64,000 nt of DNA from Pseudomonadota bacterium (GTDB taxonomy: Bacteria; Pseudomonadota; Gammaproteobacteria; Steroidobacterales; Steroidobacteraceae): the NCBI GenBank assembly GCA_025357635.1, contig JANXOV010000028.1:1-64000 (forward strand), written 5' to 3'. This document shows, piece by piece, positions 7,645 to 15,096 of the stretch (the first letter of the stretch is position 1; every line of letters begins with the position of its first letter). Made by a program: the position numbers and the translations under genes. The notes under the pieces were generated by a model that was given only the letters and a program-made list of their open reading frames with translations, ran no database searches and was not told the DNA's origin.

Positions 7645-9009
7645 CTGAGCAGCACTGCGCAACCACCGCTCAAGATCGTACTGGCGACCGTTGGGACGCT
7701 GGGCGATCTGCATCCGTTCATCGGTCTTGGCCTTGCGCTCCAGCGGCAGGGCGCGCAGGTTCTGATCGCATCGTCCGCCGAATATGAGCGCAAGGTCGAG
7801 ATCACCGGCCTGGCGTTTGCTGCGGTGAGGCCCAGCTTCGCCGACATCGAGCGCGATCTGGGCATGGATCGTGCCGCAGTTACACGCCGGTGTGTGGCGC
7901 AGCCAGCTTTTCTGTTTCGCAAGCTGGTGATGCCCTACTTGCGGCAAGGTTTCGAGGACATGCTGCGCGTGACGGCCGATGCGGATCTGGTGCTGACCAG
8001 CAGCCTGGCGTTCGGCGCGCGGCTTGCCGCCGAGAAGCGTGGCATCCCATGGATCGGCATTGTATTGCAGCCGTTCAGCTTTCTGTCCGCATACGACCCG
8101 CCGGTCATTCCAAAAGCTCAATGGCTGAGTGTGCTGTTGCGCCGGCTTGGTCCGCGCGCTTGCGCAACGGTGTTGATAGTTCTCAAGACCTTGTTCGCGC
8201 CCGTGTTGCAGCCGGTGCATCGTTTGCGTGCGCAAACAGGGCTCGGGCGGACACGTCTGAATCCCCTGTTCGAGGGTCAATTCTCCGCTGCGGGCGCGAT
8301 CGGCTTGTATTCGAGCGTGCTGGGGGAGGTCCGTCCGGATTTTCCTCAACCGACGTTGATCGCCGGGTTTTCCTGGTTCGACAGCGAGGATGGCACGGCA
8401 CGGGAGCTGGACCCGTCGCTGCGCAGCTTTCTCGACTCCGGAGACGCGCCGCTGGTTTTCACGCTGGGCAGTCTCATCGTCAACAGCCCGGGGGAGTTCT
8501 ATCGGCACAGCGCCGCTGCGGCGCGCGCGCTGCAGCAGCGTGCGGTACTGCTGGTGGGCGATGCGCAGAGCGATGAATGCGCCCGCCTGTCATCGCCCGA
8601 TGTATTCATTGCGGCATACGCGCCGCACTCGCAACTGTTTGCGCGCGCCGCTGCGATCGTGCATCACGGCGGTGTCGGAACGCTGGGGCAAGCCTTGCGT
8701 TCCGGGCGGCCGCAATTGATCGTCCCGTTCTTTGCCGATCAGCTCGACAATGCGGCACGCGCCGCGCGGCTCGGCGTGGCTTTGGTATTGGAGCCGCGCC
8801 GCTACGACGCGCGACGCTCAGCAGCGCAACTGCGTCGGCTGCTCGACGATCGCGCCATCGCAGCTCAAGCTGCGGCGACACGTGAAAGGATTTTGAAGGA
8901 CGAGGACGGCGCATCCGTCGCCGCCCGCGCCATCATCAGTTCGCCTTCTCGCATTCGAACGCATCACGCAATTCCCGCAGCAACCTTGCGCAGCGTGCTG
9001 ATGATCTGA
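7645..9009 (+). CDS. GT1-family glycosyltransferase (UGT/MGT-like), unusual start codon
   Basis: A GT-B glycosyltransferase of about 454 residues. The N-terminal Rossmann motif LKIVLATVGTLGDLHPFIGL and the C-terminal nucleotide-sugar site HHGGVGTLGQALRSGRPQLI...FFADQ are typical of GT1 enzymes acting on sterols, lipids or small molecules. The reading frame opens at 7633 and contains no ATG, GTG or TTG before the N-terminal motif; the first is GTG 7825, which would delete the Rossmann strand. ATT 7642 or CTG 7645 are the only near-cognate codons in place. The last 15 codons overlap the end of the convergent aminotransferase gene, so the C-terminal tail looks acquired by read-through. The acceptor substrate is unknown. 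Confidence 0.75.
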   Translation: MSSTAQPPLKIVLATVGTLGDLHPFIGLGLALQRQGAQVLIASSAEYERKVEITGLAFAAVRPSFADIERDLGMDRAAVTRRCVAQPAFLFRKLVMPYLRQGFEDMLRVTADADLVLTSSLAFGARLAAEKRGIPWIGIVLQPFSFLSAYDPPVIPKAQWLSVLLRRLGPRACATVLIVLKTLFAPVLQPVHRLRAQTGLGRTRLNPLFEGQFSAAGAIGLYSSVLGEVRPDFPQPTLIAGFSWFDSEDGTARELDPSLRSFLDSGDAPLVFTLGSLIVNSPGEFYRHSAAAARALQQRAVLLVGDAQSDECARLSSPDVFIAAYAPHSQLFARAAAIVHHGGVGTLGQALRSGRPQLIVPFFADQLDNAARAARLGVALVLEPRRYDARRSAAQLRRLLDDRAIAAQAAATRERILKDEDGASVAARAIISSPSRIRTHHAIPAATLRSVLMI

Positions 9010-10298
9010 TCGATGTGCTTGTCCTCGATGATGAGCGGCGGCGACAGGGCGATGATGTCCCCGGTTTGCCGGACCAGCACATTGTGCTCGAAGCACTTCG
9101 TGAACACCTCATAGCCGCGCGCACCGGGTTTGCCGGGCCGCGCTTCGAATTCCACTGCGCCGATCAGGCCGTAGTTGCGTATGTCGATCACGTGCGGCAA
9201 GTCTTTGAGCGAATGAACCGCGTCCTCCCATTTCCCCGACAGGCTGGCGGCGCGCGTCAGCAATCCTTCGCGCGCGTAGATGTCGAGCGTAGCAAGTGCG
9301 GCGGCGCAGGCCAGCGGGTGCGCCGAGTAGGTGTAGCCATGAAACAGCTCGATGGCGTTTTCGGGGCCCTGCATGAAGGCATCGTAAATCTTGCGCTGCG
9401 CGAACACGGCGCCCATCGGCACCGCCCCGTTGGAGAGGCCCTTGGCGGTGGTCATCATGTCCGGCGTGACCTCGAAGGATTGCGCGCCAAAGGGTTTGCC
9501 GGTGCGGCCGAACCCAGTGATGACTTCGTCGAAAATGAGCAGGATGCCGTGCTTGTCGCAGATCTCGCGCAGGCGCTTCAGGTATCCGACGGGCGGCAGG
9601 ATCACGCCAGCCGATCCGGAAATCGGCTCGACGATGACGGCGGCGATGGTTGAGGCATCATGCAGCGCGACGATGCGCTCCAGTTCGTTGGCCAGATGCG
9701 CGCCCCACTGCGGCAAGCCTCGCGAAAACGCATTGTGTTCCAGATCCAGTGTGTGCGGCAGATGATCCACGCCGGGCAGGAGCGAGCCGAAGAATTTGCG
9801 GTTGTTGACCATGCCCCCGACCGAGATGCCGCCGAAGCCGACGCCGTGATAGCCCTTCTCGCGGCCGATCAGACGCGTGCGTGACGCCTCACCGCGCGCG
9901 CGATGATAAGCGATGGCGATTTTCAATGCGGTGTCGACAGATTCAGACCCTGAGTTGGTGAAGAACACCCGGTCCAGGCCCGGCGGCGCCAGCTTGGCGA
10001 GCCTGCTGGCCAGTTCGAAAGCGATGGGATGGCCCATTTGAAACGTAGGCGCGAATTCCATGGTCGCAGCCTGCTTGGCCACCGCGTCGGTGATTTCCTT
10101 GCGGCAGTGTCCGGCGTTGACGCACCACAATCCGGCCACGGCGTCCAGAATCTCGCGGCCATCGTCGGTCCAGTAGTGCATGCCCTGCGCGCGTGCCAGC
10201 AGACGTGGCTTGGATTTGAACTGGCGATTGGCCGTAAAGGGCATCCAAAACGCGTCGAGATCGAGGCCTGCGGGAACGGCGTTGGGCTGGGCGCTCAT
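8964..10298 (-). CDS. bauA: Class III omega-amino acid:pyruvate aminotransferase (BauA-type)
   Basis: A 444-residue class III PLP aminotransferase. Motifs include NSGSESVDTALK, the PLP Asp in IFDEVITGFGRTG (about 257) and the Schiff-base Lys in TAKGLSNG (286). The N-terminus LDAFWMPFTANRQFK is characteristic of the beta-alanine:pyruvate and omega-amino-acid transaminases of Pseudomonas. Expected reactions are beta-alanine to malonate semialdehyde, with activity on GABA or other omega-amines also possible. It is divergent from the PuuR-like regulator, with a well-formed promoter in between and an AAGGAAA ribosome site. It probably serves the end of polyamine breakdown (beta-alanine from spermidine, GABA from putrescine). 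Exact preference cannot be read from sequence. Confidence 0.83.
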   Translation of the reverse strand: MSAQPNAVPAGLDLDAFWMPFTANRQFKSKPRLLARAQGMHYWTDDGREILDAVAGLWCVNAGHCRKEITDAVAKQAATMEFAPTFQMGHPIAFELASRLAKLAPPGLDRVFFTNSGSESVDTALKIAIAYHRARGEASRTRLIGREKGYHGVGFGGISVGGMVNNRKFFGSLLPGVDHLPHTLDLEHNAFSRGLPQWGAHLANELERIVALHDASTIAAVIVEPISGSAGVILPPVGYLKRLREICDKHGILLIFDEVITGFGRTGKPFGAQSFEVTPDMMTTAKGLSNGAVPMGAVFAQRKIYDAFMQGPENAIELFHGYTYSAHPLACAAALATLDIYAREGLLTRAASLSGKWEDAVHSLKDLPHVIDIRNYGLIGAVEFEARPGKPGARGYEVFTKCFEHNVLVRQTGDIIALSPPLIIEDKHIDQIISTLRKVAAGIA

Positions 10299-10331
10299 GA
10301 GATTTCCTTGGGTGGGTACCGGACCGGAAGA

Positions 10332-10360
10332 ATGATAAAGAAAATCGACACAAGCTTCAA
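10332..10360 (-). promoter_or_regulatory. Predicted sigma-70 promoter of bauA, with a weak PuuR-like half match
   Basis: On the minus strand TTGAAG (plus 10355-10360), 17 bases, then TATCAT (plus 10332-10337). Transcription would begin about 27 bases before the bauA start. Plus bases 10337-10350 (AAAGAAAATCGACA) match 10 of 14 positions of the motif at the puuR start, so the PuuR-like protein could also control bauA. Confidence 0.6.
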
Positions 10361-10385
10361 TTTACGCGTGTTTGCCTGAAAATTC

Positions 10386-10402
10386 GTTTAATATAATTGA
10401 CA
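10386..10402 (+). promoter_or_regulatory. PuuR-like operator overlapping the -10 box of puuR
   Basis: GTTTAATATAATTGACA contains a perfect TATAAT (10392-10397) and matches 14 of 17 positions of the site at the puuD start (14322-14338). Eleven of 15 positions agree with the E. coli PuuR box as I recall it (AAAATATAATGAACA). The -10 ends 7 bases before the ATG, so the mRNA is probably leaderless and autoregulated. Confidence 0.65.
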
Positions 10403-10404
10403 CT

Positions 10405-10953
10405 ATGGATATCGACGTAGGCGCTCATCTCAAAGCCGTCCGCCAGATGTACGGCCTGTCGCAGCGTGAACTGGCCAAGCGTACGGGCGTGACCAACGGC
10501 CTGATCTCGCTCATCGAACAGAACCGCGTCAGCCCGTCGGTCAGTTCCCTGAAGAAAGTGCTCGACGGCATTCCGATGGCGCTGGCTGATTTTTTCACCT
10601 TCGACCCGGCCGGCAAGCCGCAGGTGTTCTTCACCAAGGAAGAGCTCACCGACATCGGCTCGGGCGCCGTCGAACTGCGCCTGGTGGGCAGCCGCCTGGC
10701 CAAGCGCAGCATGTCGGTACTGCATGAACGCTATCGGGCTCACGCCGACACGGGTGCCGACATGCTGACGCATGCGGGGGAAGAGGGCGGCGTCGTCGTT
10801 CGCGGCAGGATCGAACTCACCGTCGGCGGCGAAACGCGCACGCTGGGTCCGGGCGATGCGTATTATTTCGCGTCGGTCATGCCGCATCGGTTTCGCAACA
10901 TCACGCGTGAAGAATGCGAAATCATCAGCGCCAGTTCGCCTCCGACTTTTTGA
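10405..10953 (+). CDS. puuR: XRE/cupin transcriptional regulator, PuuR-like
   Basis: A 182-residue regulator. An N-terminal XRE helix-turn-helix (about residues 6-60) carries LSQRELAKRTGVTNGLISLIEQNRVSPS split over its two helices. A C-terminal cupin sensor domain (about 105-178) includes the DAYYFASVMPHRFRN block. This architecture matches PuuR, the putrescine-responsive repressor. The ATG at 10405 was chosen because the TATAAT box ends only 7 bases before it; an upstream in-frame TTG would precede the promoter. It is followed after 23 bases by aguB, then rlmKL, and is divergent from bauA. The shared operators at its own start and at puuD support the assignment. Other cupin-XRE regulators are similar, so identity is likely but not proven. 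Confidence 0.85.
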   Translation: MDIDVGAHLKAVRQMYGLSQRELAKRTGVTNGLISLIEQNRVSPSVSSLKKVLDGIPMALADFFTFDPAGKPQVFFTKEELTDIGSGAVELRLVGSRLAKRSMSVLHERYRAHADTGADMLTHAGEEGGVVVRGRIELTVGGETRTLGPGDAYYFASVMPHRFRNITREECEIISASSPPTF

Positions 10954-10976
10954 ATAAATAGCGTAGCATTGCCCGC

Positions 10977-11846
10977 ATGAGCACAGTAACGGTGGCAGCC
11001 ACGCAGATGGCGTGCAGTTGGGATCGCGACGCCAATATTGCATGCGCTGAAAAACTGGTGCGTCAGGCGGCGGCGCGTGGCGCGCAGATCATCCTGCTGC
11101 AGGAGTTGTTCGAGACGCCGTATTTCTGCCAGGAACATTCTTTGCGCCATTTCGAACTGGCGCGTCCCATTGAAGGACATCCTGCAGTGGAACACTTTCG
11201 CGCCGTCGCGCGCGAGTTGAAGGTGGTGCTGCCGGTGAGCGTGTTCGAGCGCTCCAACAACGTCTATTACAACACCGTGGCCATGGTCGACGCGGATGGG
11301 GCCGTGTTGGGCACCTATCGCAAGTCCCACATTCCCGAAAGTCCGGGCTATCACGAGAAGTTTTATTTTTCCCCCGGCGACACGGGCTTCAAGGTGTTCG
11401 ACACGGCCTACGCCAAAGTCGGCGTGGCAATCTGCTGGGACCAGTGGTTCCCGGAAGCCGCGCGCGCCATGGCGGTGATGGGTGCGGAAGTGCTGATGTA
11501 CCCGACCGCCATCGGCTCCGAGCCGCAGGACTCCTCGATCGATTCCAGCGGCCATTGGCAGCGCACCATGCAAGGCCACGCCGCCGCCAACATCATGCCC
11601 GTGGTGGCCTCGAACCGCATCGGCACCGAGACCGGCGAGCGTTACTCCATGACTTTCTACGGCTCTTCGTTCATCGCCGGACCCACCGGCGAGAAAGTCG
11701 CCGATGCTGACCGCAGCACCGAAACGATCCTGACGGCGAGTTTCGACCTGGAGGAAGTGCGGCGTTACCGCCATGCCTGGGGCGTGTTCCGCGACCGACG
11801 TCCGGAGTTGTATTACCCGCTGCTGTCGCTCGACGGCCGCGGCTGA
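10977..11846 (+). CDS. aguB: N-carbamoylputrescine amidase
   Basis: A 289-residue nitrilase-fold enzyme with the catalytic triad visible: Glu43 (LLQELFETPYF), Lys116 (YRKSHIPESPGYHEKFYF) and Cys153 (AICWDQWFPE). These blocks are nearly diagnostic for AguB, which hydrolyses N-carbamoylputrescine to putrescine, ammonia and carbon dioxide in the cytoplasm. It lies 23 bases after puuR and is probably in the same mRNA. A TAGCAT sits 7 bases before the ATG and no Shine-Dalgarno sequence is visible. Its partner aguA is about 16 kb away at 27.2 kb rather than adjacent, so the agmatine pathway is split in this genome. Confidence 0.95.
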   Translation: MSTVTVAATQMACSWDRDANIACAEKLVRQAAARGAQIILLQELFETPYFCQEHSLRHFELARPIEGHPAVEHFRAVARELKVVLPVSVFERSNNVYYNTVAMVDADGAVLGTYRKSHIPESPGYHEKFYFSPGDTGFKVFDTAYAKVGVAICWDQWFPEAARAMAVMGAEVLMYPTAIGSEPQDSSIDSSGHWQRTMQGHAAANIMPVVASNRIGTETGERYSMTFYGSSFIAGPTGEKVADADRSTETILTASFDLEEVRRYRHAWGVFRDRRPELYYPLLSLDGRG

Positions 11847-11868
11847 TTCGCGCGCCGCCGCACGATCG

Positions 11869-11887
11869 CCGCATATGAGATGCGGCA
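11869..11887. repeat. Inverted repeat between aguB and rlmKL
   Basis: GCCGCAT and ATGCGGC form a perfect 7-base stem with a 5-base loop (ATGAG). No T-run follows, so it is unlikely to be a standalone terminator. It may be an RNA hairpin just ahead of the rlmKL start. Confidence 0.45.
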
Positions 11888-11911
11888 TCGCCTCGCCGAC
11901 CGCTCTCGCGC

Positions 11912-14119
11912 ATGACTGAAACCATGGATCCCAACGAATCGCGATTCTGGGTGGCCACCGCGCCCGTCGGTGCAACTTCGGTCCTCGCCGAGGAACTCGC
12001 CGGCTTTGGCGCGTTGCAGATCAAGGAACGCTCCACCGACGTGCGCTTTCAAGGGCCGCTCGAGGTGGGATATCGCGCCTGCCTGTGGTCGCGCTCGGCA
12101 ACGCGTGTGCTGCTGTCGCTGGGCTCGGTGGATGCGGCGAGTTCGCAGACCTTGTATGCCGGTGCGCGGCGCATCGACTGGCGCGACCACCTGGCCCCCG
12201 GCGCCACACTGGCCTGCGATTGCACCGGCGCGAACGATGCGATCAAGCACACGATCTATGGCGCGCAGCTGCTCAAGGATGCGGTGTGCGATGCGCTGCG
12301 TGAGAACACGGGCGCACGGCCCGACGTGAAGCCCGAGCGGCCGAGCGTGCAATTGCATCTGCACGTCGAGGGGGCGCAGGCGCTGATCCTGGTGGATTTT
12401 GCGGGCGAAAGTCTGCACCGACGCGGTTACCGCACCGAAGGCGGCCGCGCACCCGTGAAGGAAAATCTTGCCGCGGCGATATTGCTGCGCGCCGGTTGGC
12501 CGGCGATTTTTCAATCCGGCGGTTCGCTCGTCGACCCGATGTGCGGTTCGGGCACTTTTCTGACCGAGGCGGCGTTGATCGCCGCGGATGCCGCGCCCGG
12601 ACTGGGCCGCGACTATTGGGGCTTTGCCGGCTGGCACGGCTTCGACGCGCCCCTGTGGCAGGCCCTTTGCGAAGAATCGGCGCAGCGGCGCGCCGCCAGC
12701 GTGCCGCGCCGTTGCATCATCGGATACGACTCCGATGCCGACGCGGTGCGCATGTCGCTGGCAAACGCTGACAGCGCCGGCGTGGCCGAGTGGATTCATC
12801 TGGAGCGGCGCGACATTGCCAGTGAGCAGGCGGCGCCCACGGTCACGGGTCTGGTGGTTGCAAATCCACCTTACGGCGAGCGCATCGGCGATGACTCCAC
12901 GCTGCCGGCGCTGTATGCGCAGCTGGGCAAATTGCTGACTCAAAGCTACGCCGGCTGGCAGGCGGCCGTGCTCACGGGCAATCCGCCGCTGGCGCGGCAT
13001 CTGGGCGTGTACGCCAAGCGCACGCACCGCTTCATGAACGGCAGCATCGACTGCCGGCTGCTGCGTTTTGATTTGAGCGCGGCGGCGCCGGTGAAATCGG
13101 CCCAGACCGTGCTTGCCGATCGCGCGCAGCGGCCCGGTGCGCAGATGGTGGCCAATCGACTCAAGAAAAATCTGCAGCGCTTCCAGAGCTGGGCGGCGCG
13201 CAATGACATAGAAGCCTTTCGCGTGTACGACGCCGACATGCCCGAGTATGCGTTCGCAATCGACATCTACGGCCGTAATCCGCGCCACGTGTACGTGCAG
13301 GAATACGATGCGCCGAAAACCGTGGATCAGAACAAGGCGCGCGACCGGCGGCGCGAAGTGCTGTCAGTTCTGCCCGAGGTCTTCGCCGTGCCGCTGGAGC
13401 AGATCCATACGCGGGTGCGGCGCCTGCAAAAAGGCAGCGCTCAATACCAACCGCGCAGCGCCGGCGGCAGCCGCTTTCTGGTGCGCGAGGGTGGATTGAA
13501 ATTCTGGGTCAATTTCGACGACTACCTCGACACCGGCTTGTTCCTGGACCATCGCATCACCCGGGATCGCATCCGGCACCTGGCCTCCGGCAAGGATTTC
13601 TTGAATCTGTTCTGTTACACGGCGAGCGCCACCGTCTATGCCGCCGCCGGCGGCGCCCGGCACAGCATCAGCGTGGATTTGTCCAACACCTATTTGCAGT
13701 GGGCGCGCGACAATCTGGATGCGAACGGCTTCGAGCGCGGCGATCATGAGCTGCATGCCGCCGACTGTCTGCAATGGCTGGAGGACAATGCGGCGAAGGG
13801 CCCGGCCTTCGATCTGATTTTTCTCGACCCGCCGACGTTTTCCAATTCCAAGCGCATGGAGGGCGTGCTGGACGTGCAGCGTGACCACGTCGGCATGATC
13901 AACCGCACCTTGCAGCTCCTGCGCCCCGGCGGGCAGCTGATTTTTTCCACCAACTACACGCGCTTCAAGCTGGACACGAGCGCCTTGAGCGGTTGTGCGA
14001 TCGAGGACATCAGCGCTGCGACGCTGCCGTTGGATTTCGAGCGCAACCCGAAGATTCACCGCTGTTATGTCATACGGCAGGCGGACACCCGGCTGCCCGA
14101 ATCTTCGCCGGGTGTTTAA
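11912..14119 (+). CDS. rlmL: Bifunctional 23S rRNA methyltransferase RlmKL (G2445 m2G and G2069 m7G)
   Basis: A 735-residue protein of the fused RlmL-RlmK type. An N-terminal THUMP domain (about 45-160) is followed by the RlmL methyltransferase with VDPMCGSGTFLTEAALI and the catalytic NPPYGERI motif. The C-terminal RlmK methyltransferase has LNLFCYTASATVYAA and LDPPTFSNSKRM. The fused form is typical of gammaproteobacteria and modifies 23S rRNA at two positions of the peptidyl-transferase region. ATG 11912 is used; ATG 11924 is possible. It lies in line with puuR and aguB, but the inverted repeat before it may separate expression. Confidence 0.95.
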   Translation: MTETMDPNESRFWVATAPVGATSVLAEELAGFGALQIKERSTDVRFQGPLEVGYRACLWSRSATRVLLSLGSVDAASSQTLYAGARRIDWRDHLAPGATLACDCTGANDAIKHTIYGAQLLKDAVCDALRENTGARPDVKPERPSVQLHLHVEGAQALILVDFAGESLHRRGYRTEGGRAPVKENLAAAILLRAGWPAIFQSGGSLVDPMCGSGTFLTEAALIAADAAPGLGRDYWGFAGWHGFDAPLWQALCEESAQRRAASVPRRCIIGYDSDADAVRMSLANADSAGVAEWIHLERRDIASEQAAPTVTGLVVANPPYGERIGDDSTLPALYAQLGKLLTQSYAGWQAAVLTGNPPLARHLGVYAKRTHRFMNGSIDCRLLRFDLSAAAPVKSAQTVLADRAQRPGAQMVANRLKKNLQRFQSWAARNDIEAFRVYDADMPEYAFAIDIYGRNPRHVYVQEYDAPKTVDQNKARDRRREVLSVLPEVFAVPLEQIHTRVRRLQKGSAQYQPRSAGGSRFLVREGGLKFWVNFDDYLDTGLFLDHRITRDRIRHLASGKDFLNLFCYTASATVYAAAGGARHSISVDLSNTYLQWARDNLDANGFERGDHELHAADCLQWLEDNAAKGPAFDLIFLDPPTFSNSKRMEGVLDVQRDHVGMINRTLQLLRPGGQLIFSTNYTRFKLDTSALSGCAIEDISAATLPLDFERNPKIHRCYVIRQADTRLPESSPGV

Positions 14120-14185
14120 GATCTTGTGGCTATTGACTCATACCGTGGCCTGTGGGCCATGGGGGGCAATTCGCCGATTGGACGC

Positions 14186-14204
14186 TTTGCTGCGAGGCAG
14201 CAAA
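14186..14204. repeat. Inverted repeat upstream of puuD
   Basis: TTTGCTGC and GCAGCAAA form a perfect 8-base stem with a 3-base loop in the 218-base gap between rlmKL and puuD. It is followed by TCATTG, not a T-run, so termination is doubtful. A regulatory site is possible. The rest of this gap shows nothing recognisable apart from the PuuR-like box at its end. Confidence 0.4.
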
Positions 14205-14321
14205 TCATTGTAAGTTACGGAAATGCCTGAATCTTGGCCGATTCTGTGCGTCTCGACGCGACGAGGCTCACCGCCTGTGGTGTAATGGGGTCGTCGATTA
14301 AGCCCGCTCAGGTAACCGGGC

Positions 14322-14338
14322 GTTTAAAATACTTAACA
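14322..14338 (+). promoter_or_regulatory. PuuR-like operator and -10 box at the puuD start
   Basis: GTTTAAAATACTTAACA matches the puuR site at 14 of 17 positions. It includes TAAAAT (14325-14330), which ends 7 bases before the puuD ATG. This predicts a leaderless, PuuR-controlled mRNA for puuD-puuA and perhaps the pot genes. Confidence 0.62.
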
Positions 14339-15093
14339 TGTTTCGCAAGCCGCTCATAGGAATTCCGGCCGATCGCCGCACTGTTGGAAAGCACTTTTTC
14401 CACATGGTGGGCGAGAAGTACATCCAAGCCGTCGCGCAGGGCGCGAATGCGGTTCCCATCCTCATCCCTGCGATGGGGTCCGAGGCGGACTTGCAGGAAG
14501 TTATCGATTCTTGCGACGGATTGTTGTTTTCGGGCAGCGCATCGAATGTCGATCCACAGCACTACGGAGGACCGGCAAGTTTGCCGGGTACCCTGCATGA
14601 CCCAGCTCGCGATGCTACGACGCTTCCGCTGATCCCTCAGGCCATAGCCGCCGGCATGCCGGTGCTGGCCATTTGCCGCGGTTTCCAGGAAATGAACGTC
14701 GCCTACGGCGGTACGCTCTGGCAGCGTATTCATGAGGTGCCCGGGCACCTCGATCACCGCGACGATGAAAGCCAATCCTTGGAAAGGCAATATGCGCCAG
14801 CTCACGAAGTGATGCTGGAGCCCGGAGGGCTGTTGAAAAAAATTGCGGGGAGCGATCGGCTCGAGGTCAATTCTTTGCATTGGCAGGGTGTGCAGACCCT
14901 GGGCAAAGGGCTCGTTGTCGAAGCGCGGGCTCCGGACGGAGTGATCGAGGCGTTTCGCGACCCCGCCGCTCCCGGATTCGCCCTCGCCGTGCAATGGCAC
15001 CCCGAGTGGCAGTTTGAAAAGAATAGTTTTTCCCGCGCGCTGTTCGGCGCATTCGGCGAAGCGAGCAGAAGGTTCGCGGGAACATCGAGGTGA
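14338..15093 (+). CDS. puuD: Gamma-glutamyl-gamma-aminobutyrate hydrolase
   Basis: A 251-residue class I amidotransferase-fold hydrolase. The catalytic triad is visible: Cys113 in AICRGFQEMNV, His221 and Glu223 in QWHPEWQ. The FSGSASNVDPQHYGG block marks the PuuD/GATase-like peptidase C26 family. It releases GABA from gamma-glutamyl-GABA, the last step of the glutamylated putrescine pathway. It is the first gene of a plus-strand run; puuA begins 3 bases after its stop. A PuuR-like operator covers the promoter and touches the start codon. No Shine-Dalgarno sequence precedes the ATG. Confidence 0.93.
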   Translation: MFRKPLIGIPADRRTVGKHFFHMVGEKYIQAVAQGANAVPILIPAMGSEADLQEVIDSCDGLLFSGSASNVDPQHYGGPASLPGTLHDPARDATTLPLIPQAIAAGMPVLAICRGFQEMNVAYGGTLWQRIHEVPGHLDHRDDESQSLERQYAPAHEVMLEPGGLLKKIAGSDRLEVNSLHWQGVQTLGKGLVVEARAPDGVIEAFRDPAAPGFALAVQWHPEWQFEKNSFSRALFGAFGEASRRFAGTSR

Positions 15094-15096
15094 TGT

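Noticed and set aside
11813-13288. Minus-strand frame opposite rlmKL
   Set aside because: The sense gene carries intact methyltransferase motifs, while this frame shows none.
14186-14204. Hairpin considered as a terminator after rlmKL
   Set aside because: No T-run follows. It is kept only as an inverted repeat.
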